Assembly (NCBI GenBank): GCA_017795085.1
Contig: CP051246.1
Span: 1,552,514 to 1,616,513 of the forward strand
Direction: 5' to 3'
DNA from: Salegentibacter sp.
Lineage (GTDB): Bacteria > Bacteroidota > Bacteroidia > Flavobacteriales > Flavobacteriaceae
DNA length: 64,000 bases
Shown: positions 1-6,954 of the stretch, in pieces
How the letters are laid out: every line of letters begins with the position of its first letter
Numbering within the stretch: the first letter of the stretch is position 1
The notes under the pieces: model-generated
Told to the model about the DNA's origin: nothing
The model's database searches: none
The model's input: the letters and a program-made list of their open reading frames with translations, nothing else
Program-made: the position numbers and the translations under genes

Positions 1-1
1 G

Positions 2-247
2 GCCAATAACGGTGAGCTTTTTCACAAAGTACGCATGCATGTTGAAATTTTTGACAGAACTACAGGGAATGATATGGGTGCTTTTTCCAGTGAAAAGCTC
101 AGTCTTTTGCCCGAAAGTTCTAAACGTTTCGGAATCAATTTAGGAGATTTACCCTCCGGAAACTATAGAGCTGTATTAACTGCGGAAACCGATAATGACA
201 ACGTGTTTGGACTCCAAATGGATTTGGAACTGAAACATGAAGAATAA
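2..247 (+). CDS. C-terminal end of a surface/fimbrial chaperone-like protein (partial)
   Basis: The frame is open from the left edge of the window, so the gene starts before base 1; only the last 81 residues are visible. They look like a beta-rich immunoglobulin-type domain ending in alternating strands (GNYRAVLTAE, then GLQMDLEL), as in PapD-like or WxL-interacting Ig-fold proteins. The stop overlaps the start of the following usher-like gene by 11 bases, which implies translational coupling and one operon. A periplasmic chaperone or adhesin-associated role is inferred mainly from the neighbours. The Met at base 35 is probably internal, since the coding frame continues upstream of it. Confidence 0.5.
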   Translation, partial: ANNGELFHKVRMHVEIFDRTTGNDMGAFSSEKLSLLPESSKRFGINLGDLPSGNYRAVLTAETDNDNVFGLQMDLELKHEE

Positions 248-1829
248 TAAGCTGCTATATTGTTTTTTGTTTTTGCCCTTGTTTCTTGTTGCCCAAAACT
301 TTGAAATAAACCTTGTACAACAAAAAGAGCAATACCTTCCCGGAAATGCACATTCATTGGTTTTTAAGGTTCAAAACAACCAACAAATCACCGCAACGTT
401 TATTCCTGAGATAAGACTGCCCCATCAATGGAAGTCAACAACAACACCGGTCCAAACCTCGCTGCAAGCCGGTCAAAGCACCATATTGATTTTTCCAGTT
501 CATATTCCTGCAGCCATCCTCAGTAAGGACTATGAAATAATACTTGCATTGCTCTCAGAGCAGTCGGCTACTACAGAGGTGCGTTTCAACCTGCATGTGG
601 CCGAAGTACACAAAGTAGTGCTAACACCGCACCAGTCACCAGATTTTATAAAAGCCGGAGACTCCATCGTTTCTACATTTATACTGCGAAACCAAGGAAA
701 CAGTGTGGCGCGTTTGCGCTATGAAATCAATCAGGAATCACTGATACGAAGCGGTATCCCCGATGTGCTGCAACCCGGCGAAATGCAGGAGGTGGAAGTT
801 GTCACCCCCACCAATGCCAATTTGCCCAAAAGCACCGGAAAAGCCGTCAGGCTTACGGTTGAACAACTTAATGTTGATACTAACCCCCTCAAAGCCTATG
901 CGCGAACAACAGTGATTCCGATTGAGGCACAACAAGAAGATGTATACCACCGCTACCCGGTGCGTGTATCGGGAATGTACATAGGGCGTAATCGCAACGG
1001 GGGGTATGCCGATGGTTTTCAAGGTGAAATATATGGAAAAGGCACTCTTGATGCTGAAAGAAAAAAGCACATCGAGTTTAGAGCCATTGGCCCAGACCAA
1101 TTTAGCTTGGCAGCTTTTGGACGTTATGAAGAATATTTTGCAACTTATACAACCGACAGGCTCTATGCCCATCTAGGTGATAAAGTATATTCGGCTTCCT
1201 ATCTCACTGAGTTTGCCCGATATGGTAGAGGTGCGGAAATCAATTATGAAAACGACAAATTTGCTGTTGGAGGCTATTACCAAAAACCGCGTTTTATTGA
1301 AGATATGACCAAGCAGTTTCACGGTTATGTTGCTTATAAATTTAAGGAGAAAACACGTTTGGCTTCCGGATACCTGTTAAAAACCTATCAAGACCAACCC
1401 GATGTTAACTTGATGTTTCTTACGGCAGACACCAATTTGTTTGGCGTGGTTGATTTGCATGGTGAGTATGCCATTAGTGACTCACAGTTTCAAAACGGAC
1501 AAGCGTTTCGCATTCAGGCTACGGCTAATATTCAAAACCTTTTGCTCAATGCTTCTTATCTGGAAGCTTCGCCATACTTTCAAGGCTTTTTTACCAACAC
1601 CAATTTTATTACGGCCAATATGCGGTACCGCATTCATCCCAAGGTGAATCTTATAGCTAATTATCGCAAAGATGCTCGCAACATCAATCAAGACACACTT
1701 TTTATGGCAGCACCTTATAGTGAGCGTTATTTGGCCGGAGTAAATTACAAATACACCAAGTTGGGTACCATAACGGCTTCTGTGGGAAAGCAAAAAAAAA
1801 ATGGACCGCATGGAAATCAGGAGGTTTGA
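237..1829 (+). CDS. Usher-like outer-membrane protein, N-terminal part (interrupted by poly-A frameshift)
   Basis: Residues 1-20 are a signal peptide ending in LVAQ. Residues 21-230 are two beta-sandwich, COG1470-like regions. From about residue 235 onward there are repeated amphipathic strands rich in Tyr, Gly and Phe, as in an outer-membrane barrel. At base 1792 a run of ten A shifts the frame and the protein stops after only ten further codons (last residues GNQEV). The barrel and a C-terminal domain continue in the next frame from 1801. With nine A the two parts would join into one protein of about 895 residues. Its place between a chaperone-like protein and two small secreted subunits suggests a fimbrial or surface-fibre usher. 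The function is inferred from this architecture, not from a diagnostic motif. Confidence 0.6.
   Translation: MKNNKLLYCFLFLPLFLVAQNFEINLVQQKEQYLPGNAHSLVFKVQNNQQITATFIPEIRLPHQWKSTTTPVQTSLQAGQSTILIFPVHIPAAILSKDYEIILALLSEQSATTEVRFNLHVAEVHKVVLTPHQSPDFIKAGDSIVSTFILRNQGNSVARLRYEINQESLIRSGIPDVLQPGEMQEVEVVTPTNANLPKSTGKAVRLTVEQLNVDTNPLKAYARTTVIPIEAQQEDVYHRYPVRVSGMYIGRNRNGGYADGFQGEIYGKGTLDAERKKHIEFRAIGPDQFSLAAFGRYEEYFATYTTDRLYAHLGDKVYSASYLTEFARYGRGAEINYENDKFAVGGYYQKPRFIEDMTKQFHGYVAYKFKEKTRLASGYLLKTYQDQPDVNLMFLTADTNLFGVVDLHGEYAISDSQFQNGQAFRIQATANIQNLLLNASYLEASPYFQGFFTNTNFITANMRYRIHPKVNLIANYRKDARNINQDTLFMAAPYSERYLAGVNYKYTKLGTITASVGKQKKNGPHGNQEV
1792..1801 (+). repeat. Homopolymer A10 inside the usher-like gene
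   Basis: Ten consecutive A residues sit between the codon for Gln519 and the sequence TGGACCGC. Reading the upstream frame gives Lys-Lys-Asn-Gly-Pro and an early stop. Removing one A gives Lys-Lys-Met-Asp-Arg and continues into the downstream 374-residue frame. Such tracts slip during replication or transcription, so the site could switch the gene on and off; it could also be an assembly error. Confidence 0.85.
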
Positions 1830-2925
1830 TTACAAAGAAGATTTTTTGAGGGTAAATTTTATGCAACGATTCAATAGTTTTCGTTTCAGACTGCAAAGTC
1901 AATTGGGGCAAACCAACAATTTTTTAAATGACACCTACGGAAATTCACAAATGCACACGCTCAATGTGACCTATAACCGCTGGAAAAATTCGTTTAATCT
2001 TTTTGGAAGTTATCTCAACTCCAATCGCTATGCCGATATGAAAGAAGAACAATTTGTTTATGGCGGAAGATTTTCGGGAAACCTAACGGCCAAAACGCAT
2101 TATAGCCTGTTTTATCAAAACACCTATTTGATAGAAGAATATTTTAGGGATAGGAATTTTTTTGAATTGCAACTCACCCAATCTCTAACCCCAAACCAAA
2201 CCATTGATGTGATTGGCCGATACAATATCGCACAAGGTCAAATAGAAAACAAAGACCTTGCTTTTTCTGTACGCTACACCCTGCACCTAAACGTGCCGCT
2301 GTACAAAACCAAAGAATACAGCACCCTCAAAGGTCGCATCTCAAATATAGATGCTCAAAATATTGAAGGTATTCGATTATACTTAAACAATCATGAGGCA
2401 GTTACCGATAAGTTTGGTAATTTTACATTTGTTGATGTAGCACCGGGCACCTATTTTTTAGAACTCGATAAAACCAGTATTGGAATTCAAGAAATCCCTA
2501 CAATGGTTTTGCCGGCGCGATTGGAAATTAACGAAAAAGAACACTTTGTCGATTTTGGATTGACCCGTGCGGCAACGATTTCGGGTGTGGTTCAATTGAC
2601 CCGTGAAGAGCGAATCAACAATAGCAAGCCGGAAGATGAAAGTGTAATTGTAGAAATCTCTGATGGAAAAGAGGTGTTTCGAAAAGTGTGCCGTGCAGGC
2701 GAACCTTTTGATTTTACCTATTTAAGACCCGGCACTTGGCGCGTGAAAGTGTATCGAAACGGACTGAACAAACATTACCAAATCAATAACAGCGAATTTA
2801 CGGTCGAATTGCAGACCGGACAGAATCATCCGGTTGTTATTAATGTCCTAAAACGACAACGTGAAATTAAATATTTGCAAGAACCGCTTCAGATACAAGC
2901 GATTAAATCAAAACCCAAAAAATAA
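1801..2925 (+). CDS. Usher-like outer-membrane protein, C-terminal part
   Basis: This is the direct continuation of the preceding barrel in the next frame. Residues 1-165 are further amphipathic strands (for example NSFNLFGSYLNSNRY). From about 170 comes a CnaB or carboxypeptidase-regulatory-like beta domain (LKGRISNIDAQNIEGIRLYL), followed by a second small beta domain. The Met at 1801 lies immediately after the A run and there is no signal peptide, so this is unlikely to be an independent gene; it should be read as the second half of the 237-1829 gene. Its stop shares one base with the next start (TAATG), so the operon continues without a gap. Confidence 0.6.
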   Translation: MDRMEIRRFDYKEDFLRVNFMQRFNSFRFRLQSQLGQTNNFLNDTYGNSQMHTLNVTYNRWKNSFNLFGSYLNSNRYADMKEEQFVYGGRFSGNLTAKTHYSLFYQNTYLIEEYFRDRNFFELQLTQSLTPNQTIDVIGRYNIAQGQIENKDLAFSVRYTLHLNVPLYKTKEYSTLKGRISNIDAQNIEGIRLYLNNHEAVTDKFGNFTFVDVAPGTYFLELDKTSIGIQEIPTMVLPARLEINEKEHFVDFGLTRAATISGVVQLTREERINNSKPEDESVIVEISDGKEVFRKVCRAGEPFDFTYLRPGTWRVKVYRNGLNKHYQINNSEFTVELQTGQNHPVVINVLKRQREIKYLQEPLQIQAIKSKPKK

Positions 2926-3449
2926 TGCGGCGGCATCGAAACAGTTTGGTAGCACTTTTTACACTGGCAACCTTGGGGGTTTTTGCGCAATCCAGAAATG
3001 TTGACCTCACTATTCCTGAAGTTGCCCTGTTGGATATAGAACCGAATACGAATGATATAGAATTTGTTTTTCAACCACCTGCGGAAGCTGGAAACCCTAT
3101 TACGGTCTCTCCCGATAATTCCAAGTGGATTAACTATTCAGCAACTATTCCCACAGGCGGAACTGCTAAGTTCATCACAGTGGCTTTGGATGCCACTATT
3201 ACGGGTATGGATATCAATCTTGTTGCCGGAAATGCTGTGGGAGGAAATGGCACATTGGGCACACCCACCGGCAACATCGTACTCTCAACCACGCCCACGG
3301 TGTTAATACAGGGTATTGGAGGCAGCAGTACCGGAGACGGAAGCGCAAACGGACACCAACTCACCTTTAGCCTTGAGCCTTACGGAGCCGGTGACCTGCA
3401 AGCCAATACCAACCATAGTGCTACCGTAACCTATACAATAAGTGATTAA
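2925..3449 (+). CDS. Small secreted fimbrial-subunit-like protein
   Basis: This is a 174-residue protein with a signal peptide (hydrophobic LVALFTLATLGVFAQ, cleavage near residue 22). A mature beta-rich domain follows, low in charge and rich in Thr, Gly, Asn and Pro, ending in ATVTYTISD. Alternating strands and a final hydrophobic strand are what is expected of a pilin or spore-coat-U-like subunit. The start codon overlaps the usher stop by one base. Its C-terminus resembles that of the next protein (SAEIVFTISN), so the pair are likely paralogous subunits. I cannot name the family; a structural subunit of the adjacent secretion system is inferred. Confidence 0.6.
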   Translation: MRRHRNSLVALFTLATLGVFAQSRNVDLTIPEVALLDIEPNTNDIEFVFQPPAEAGNPITVSPDNSKWINYSATIPTGGTAKFITVALDATITGMDINLVAGNAVGGNGTLGTPTGNIVLSTTPTVLIQGIGGSSTGDGSANGHQLTFSLEPYGAGDLQANTNHSATVTYTISD

Positions 3450-3450
3450 G

Positions 3451-3993
3451 ATGAAAATATTTAAACAAATACAAAAAAAAAATAAACAAGCTATATTATA
3501 TTACTTCATTTTAACTTTTCTTAGCTTTCAAGGTTTTTCACAATCAATATCAGTAAGTGGTAGTGACTGGAATGTTGACCTTACCGGAGAAATTACCGAA
3601 GCCGGGGAAGATTTTGTTGGAACTTATGAAAGTGCAAACAATCAGATTTTAGTGTCTATGTCCATACCAGGATTACTCCTTGTAGGAAGTCAAGCTACTG
3701 CTTCCATTCACTATGAAGAGAACCTAGTTTGGCAAAATAATGTAGTAATTGAAAGTAGAAGAACAGGGTCTGGAATATCCGGTTCAATTTGTCTTCTTTG
3801 CAGTGTTAGTGGCGGGGGAAGTTATCAGGTTATTACAACAAACGCAGTTTCATTTTTTACTTTAAATACAGGAGCTGGATTGGTAACAAATACAAGAAAT
3901 AATATTCCCGTCCAACTCCGTTTAAGCGGTATCACCACAAGCATTCCTGCCGATAACTATTCTGCTGAGATTGTGTTTACAATTTCTAATTAA
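3451..3993 (+). CDS. Second small secreted fimbrial-subunit-like protein
   Basis: This 180-residue protein has a basic N-terminus (KIFKQIQKKNK), a hydrophobic stretch and likely cleavage after GFSQ. The mature part is beta-rich, carries a Cys-x-x-Cys (CLLC) that may form a disulfide, and ends in SAEIVFTISN like the preceding subunit. I chose the ATG at 3451, which directly follows the stop of the previous gene; an in-frame GTG lies three codons upstream. It looks more AT-rich than the genes before it. Role inferred from position: fimbrial subunit or tip protein. Confidence 0.55.
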   Translation: MKIFKQIQKKNKQAILYYFILTFLSFQGFSQSISVSGSDWNVDLTGEITEAGEDFVGTYESANNQILVSMSIPGLLLVGSQATASIHYEENLVWQNNVVIESRRTGSGISGSICLLCSVSGGGSYQVITTNAVSFFTLNTGAGLVTNTRNNIPVQLRLSGITTSIPADNYSAEIVFTISN

Positions 3994-4052
3994 AGCCGAT
4001 AGCACTAATTTTATATTCTCGTTTTACACCAGCTATTCGCCGTTTTACTTAT

Positions 4053-4074
4053 ATATTATAATTTGTACTATAAT
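4053..4074 (+). repeat. 22-base direct repeat, copy 1
   Basis: This string differs at a single base from 5867-5888 (ATTATAATTTG then T or A, then ACTATAAT). The two copies are in the same orientation and bracket a 1.8 kb segment that contains tatC. The ends of the string are mutually complementary (ATTATA and TATAAT). Confidence 0.6.
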
Positions 4075-4216
4075 GTTTCTGCCTTATGTAACTTTGCTTT
4101 GGTAAAAAGCTTTTATCAGTACTAATCTTCTTTTATTTTTTTCTTTCCCGAATGTTTTTTTGCAATGTTAATGGAATAAGCTTTGCCCGAAGCAACGATA
4201 GGAGTGGAGCGGGAAT

Positions 4217-4546
4217 GTGTATGGAATGGGATTATTCTTTCTAATTTTCAATCAATTACGGAATTCCGTTGGCAACCATGCTTTGATTTTTCATATTTTT
4301 AAATTACTTAATCTAAATATAATCCTTGGAGTGATTTTGCTTCTTACCTCGTATGCAACTTCTATGACTCCAATGAAAGTCAATAATACCTTACCTTCTC
4401 TTACAAAATCCAATCTAATCTCTAAGCCTAAAGTGGGAGAATTGATTGAATCAGATCATTGTGAATACTTAGTGAAAGGTAGAAGCTATGTTGCTTCAAT
4501 AGGCTTAACAACAAAGGGGGATCTAAAAAATGGAGCTAAGGTATAG
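4217..4546 (+). pseudogene. Doubtful 109-codon open frame, possible gene remnant
   Basis: The translation begins with hydrophobic stretches and ends in a more ordinary soluble sequence (KSNLISKPKVGELIESDHC). There is no recognisable domain, the composition is unlike a neat signal peptide, and stops lie right behind it. It may be the 5' remnant of a secreted protein or chance. I would not treat it as a functional gene. Confidence 0.2.
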
Positions 4547-4649
4547 ATGAGTGGGTACAATTAGATGGAGGTAATTCTTAATATAAATCTGTTATTTTTA
4601 TGAAAAAAAAGAATATTCCGCGCTTTGATTATTTAAATATGTACTTTAT

Positions 4650-4787
4650 ATGCGCGATATAATACATGATGCACAACCAGCGATAATCGTAGTCAAATAT
4701 TTAAAATCAAATATAACAGCAAAACCAGGAACTAATTTCATTCGTGAAAAAATGATCCTAAACTTTAAAGCATTTAACAAGAAGTAG
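4650..4787 (+). pseudogene. Short 45-codon frame, possible relic of a secreted protein C-terminus
   Basis: The translation includes NITAKPGTNFIRE followed by ILNFKAFNKK. This loosely recalls the ends of Bacteroidota surface proteins, in which a run such as 'ITLKPGT...' precedes a final His-Ala-Phe or Lys-Ala-Phe. There is no start context or signal peptide. It is recorded only as a hint that the region contains gene debris. Confidence 0.2.
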
Positions 4788-4864
4788 AAGTAATGGTCTT
4801 AGAGGTACTGAATTTAATCGAAAAATATAAATATAATAGCGCTTGTAGCTGATTAAAATAAAAT

Positions 4865-4892
4865 ATATACAGGAGTAGATATACAGGAGTAG
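4865..4892 (+). repeat. Perfect 14-base tandem duplication ahead of tatC
   Basis: ATATACAGGAGTAG occurs twice without a gap. Each unit carries AGGAG, a Shine-Dalgarno-like core, but the repeat ends 36 bases before the tatC ATG, so neither copy is at ribosome-binding distance from that start. Confidence 0.8.
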
Positions 4893-4928
4893 TTTATGTT
4901 CACAATTTAATGGCGAGAGGAAAAAATT

Positions 4929-5768
4929 ATGGCAAAGGAAAAAACAACGCAGGATAAAATGTCTTTTTTAGATCATTTAGAGGACTTAAGATGGCATTTA
5001 ATAAGAGCATGTCTGGCAATAGTTATTGCAGCGTCCTTTGCCTTTTTGGCAAAGGAATTCATATTTGACGTTTTGCTGTTTGGTCCCCGTAGAGCGGATT
5101 TCTGGACCTATGATATTCTTTGTAGGATTTCAACAGCCACTGGAATAGATGGTGGTTTCTGTTTTGATGAAATGCCCTTCAGGATTCAGAGTCGTACTAT
5201 GGGCGGTCAATTCTCTGCACATATCTGGGTGGCCATAACGGCAGGATTTATTATTTCTTTTCCATATGTAATTCACGAATTCTGGAAATTTGTAGCCCCT
5301 GCCATGAAAGACAATGAAAAGAGAAATGCCCAGGGATTTATCTTTATTTCTTCCCTGCTATTCTTCATTGGAGTTCTTTTTGGCTATTACGTCCTTACTC
5401 CGCTGTCTATAAATTTTCTTGGTAAATACCAGGTAAGTGAGAATGTTTTTAATGATTTTGACCTTAGTAGCTACATGAGGCTGGTAAGAATCTCCGTATT
5501 GGCCTCTGGGTTAATATTCGAGCTTCCTATCGTTATGTATTTTTTAACGAAAGTGGGGGTTGTTACTCCGCAGTTTCTACGAAATTATAGAAAATACGCC
5601 CTGGTAATAGTTTTAATCATTTCAGCTATTATTACTCCTCCAGATGTTGTGAGTCAGGTCATTGTCGCCATTCCGGTTTTAATACTTTATGAAGTTAGTA
5701 TCTTTATTTCAAGAATAGTTTACAAAAAAGAGCAACAAAAAATGACACAAGAATTAAGAAAAAAATGA
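4929..5768 (+). CDS. tatC: Sec-independent protein translocase TatC
   Basis: TatC is the core membrane subunit that recognises twin-arginine signal peptides and, with TatA, exports folded proteins. The 279-residue length and six hydrophobic segments match the family. The N-terminus carries the family signature (FLDHLEDLRWHLIRA). A periplasmic loop of about residues 45-85 contains two cysteines. Later signatures are FPYVIHEFWKFVAPAM and the C-terminal SAIITPPDVVSQV. GAGAGG precedes the ATG by 13 bases. In related genomes tatC often lies near kpsF and an LPS ABC ATPase; here it stands alone between a decayed region and a lipoprotein gene, so synteny looks broken. Confidence 0.95.
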   Translation: MAKEKTTQDKMSFLDHLEDLRWHLIRACLAIVIAASFAFLAKEFIFDVLLFGPRRADFWTYDILCRISTATGIDGGFCFDEMPFRIQSRTMGGQFSAHIWVAITAGFIISFPYVIHEFWKFVAPAMKDNEKRNAQGFIFISSLLFFIGVLFGYYVLTPLSINFLGKYQVSENVFNDFDLSSYMRLVRISVLASGLIFELPIVMYFLTKVGVVTPQFLRNYRKYALVIVLIISAIITPPDVVSQVIVAIPVLILYEVSIFISRIVYKKEQQKMTQELRKK

Positions 5769-5866
5769 AGCTTTGGCAAATCGGGTTAAAGATTTATTAA
5801 TTCATAACAGGATCGGCTAAATGAAAAAATTAGATAATATTCTGAACATAATAAACTAAAATCTTA

Positions 5867-5888
5867 ATATTATAATTTGAACTATAAT
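5867..5888 (+). repeat. 22-base direct repeat, copy 2
   Basis: This copy is 21/22 identical to 4053-4074 and lies in the same orientation, 100 bases after the tatC stop. Together the copies flank tatC and the decayed region before it. Confidence 0.6.
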
Positions 5889-5942
5889 TTACATTATGTA
5901 AAATAGAAAAATAAAAAGATACAAGCTCCCTGTTAAAATAAG

Positions 5943-6437
5943 CTATTCGTTTTCGTCTAAGGCTTCTAGCTCCCCCTGATAAGAAATTGTATTGCGTTGT
6001 GAACTATTTACTGAAATATTGGTATTACCGTTACTATAAACAGATATTATAAAGTCAAAACTCTCATTTAAGTGTGCGCCTTGAAACTTAATCTGGTATT
6101 TATTTTCTTTTGGTTTATCTATTTTCAATTCTTTTAACCGACCCTTATATTTAATGCCGCTTTCGCTTCCATAGCCACCGCCCATTTGTCGGAATCCAAA
6201 ATACGGAAGAAATAAATCTACGCTATCCTTATTAAATTTCACATAATTCGGATTGCCAATTAAATTAATTCGGAGTCCTCCCAAAGGTGTAGCCCAGGTA
6301 CTTTCAATATTAAATTGGCGCTGCTCAACTAGATTTGCTATTTCCTCTTCCGAAATTCGGTTTTTAGCGCTTCCGCAGGAATACAATAAAAATCCGCACA
6401 AAGCAAGCAAGCTTATATTTTTAATAAAATTTCGCAT
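5943..6437 (-). CDS. DUF4251-type lipoprotein
   Basis: The 164-residue protein has a lipoprotein signal peptide with a lipobox (LLYSCGS), so Cys21 is the likely lipidated residue. The mature part begins with a short helix (SEEEIANLVEQRQF). It continues as a beta domain with the FxIESTWATPLGG-type start and NYVKFNKDSVDLFLPYFG core seen in the DUF4251 family of Bacteroidota. The molecular function of that family is unknown. The gene stands alone and is transcribed convergently with tatC. Confidence 0.75.
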   Translation of the reverse strand: MRNFIKNISLLALCGFLLYSCGSAKNRISEEEIANLVEQRQFNIESTWATPLGGLRINLIGNPNYVKFNKDSVDLFLPYFGFRQMGGGYGSESGIKYKGRLKELKIDKPKENKYQIKFQGAHLNESFDFIISVYSNGNTNISVNSSQRNTISYQGELEALDENE

Positions 6438-6582
6438 AGCTACTAATTAGTAACTACCAAGATACAAAATTATGAAACGGGTTTAGATGTAAAACTTCCT
6501 TAAAACTTTCCAAATGAAGATGTAATAAGCTTGACATACTGTGTATTTTTAAGTTTATTCGAATAAATAAAATAACAGAATT

Positions 6583-6882
6583 ATGGATGCGAGATTTCAA
6601 TATGTAAAGATTGAAAAAAGTGAAAATTTAGAAGCTTTCACCCAAAAAAAACTAGACAAATTAGAAAGTAAATATGACTTTATTGTTAGTGCTGAAGTGC
6701 ATTTTAAACGTCATGAAGTTGAAGATCCCACAGGCTATATTTGCAATATAAATTTAAGTATTCCCGGTCCTCAAATTTTTGCAGAAGCTAATAAAGAATC
6801 CTATGAAGCTGCAGTTGCTCAAAGTATTAAAGAATTAGATCGTCAACTAGAAAAACGCAAGGCTAAAATGAAAACTTTTTAG
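6583..6882 (+). CDS. hpf: Ribosome hibernation-promoting factor, HPF/RaiA family
   Basis: This is a 99-residue short HPF: an alternating beta-alpha fold with acidic and basic faces and C-terminal KELDRQLEKRKAKMKTF, typical of proteins that occupy the 30S decoding region and silence ribosomes under energy limitation. It lacks the long-form C-terminal dimerisation domain, so it should act like short HPF/YfiA rather than form 100S dimers alone. The start is ATG at 6583. A bidirectional hairpin terminator follows directly. The usual Flavobacteria neighbours (xerC, tRNA genes, tuf) are not here. Confidence 0.9.
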   Translation: MDARFQYVKIEKSENLEAFTQKKLDKLESKYDFIVSAEVHFKRHEVEDPTGYICNINLSIPGPQIFAEANKESYEAAVAQSIKELDRQLEKRKAKMKTF

Positions 6883-6899
6883 ATTGTGATTCAATTAAT

Positions 6900-6937
6900 A
6901 AAAAGCCCCGGAACTAAAAAGTTCCGGGCTTTTTATT
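6900..6937. terminator. Bidirectional intrinsic terminator between hpf and the aconitase gene
   Basis: AAAAAGCC-CCGGAAC pairs with GTTCCGG-GCTTTTT around a TAAAAA loop, with one bulged C. An A-run on the left and a T-run on the right let it end transcription from both convergent genes. Confidence 0.85.
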
Positions 6938-6954
6938 AAAATACATCTATTCAA

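Larger units (their letters stand above)
3994..4928. other. Gene-poor, decayed-looking intergenic stretch
   Basis: These 935 bases lie between the fimbria-like operon and tatC. No convincing gene is present; two short open frames are listed separately as doubtful relics. The stretch holds a copy of a 22-base string also found after tatC, a purine-rich patch near 4185-4215 (GATAGGAGTGGAGCGGGAA) and a perfect 14-base tandem repeat just before tatC. Composition turns strongly AT-rich after about 4220. It looks like the edge of an accessory insertion, but no transposase or tRNA marks the junction. Confidence 0.5.

Noticed and set aside
738..1172. 144-codon frame on the minus strand inside the usher-like gene
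   Set aside because: Shadow of the barrel coding frame; its translation is Cys/Ile-rich without domain or signal, and the plus frame has all features of a real protein.
4650..4787. Functional small protein in the gap before tatC
   Set aside because: No start context, signal or paralog is visible; kept only as a possible relic at low confidence.
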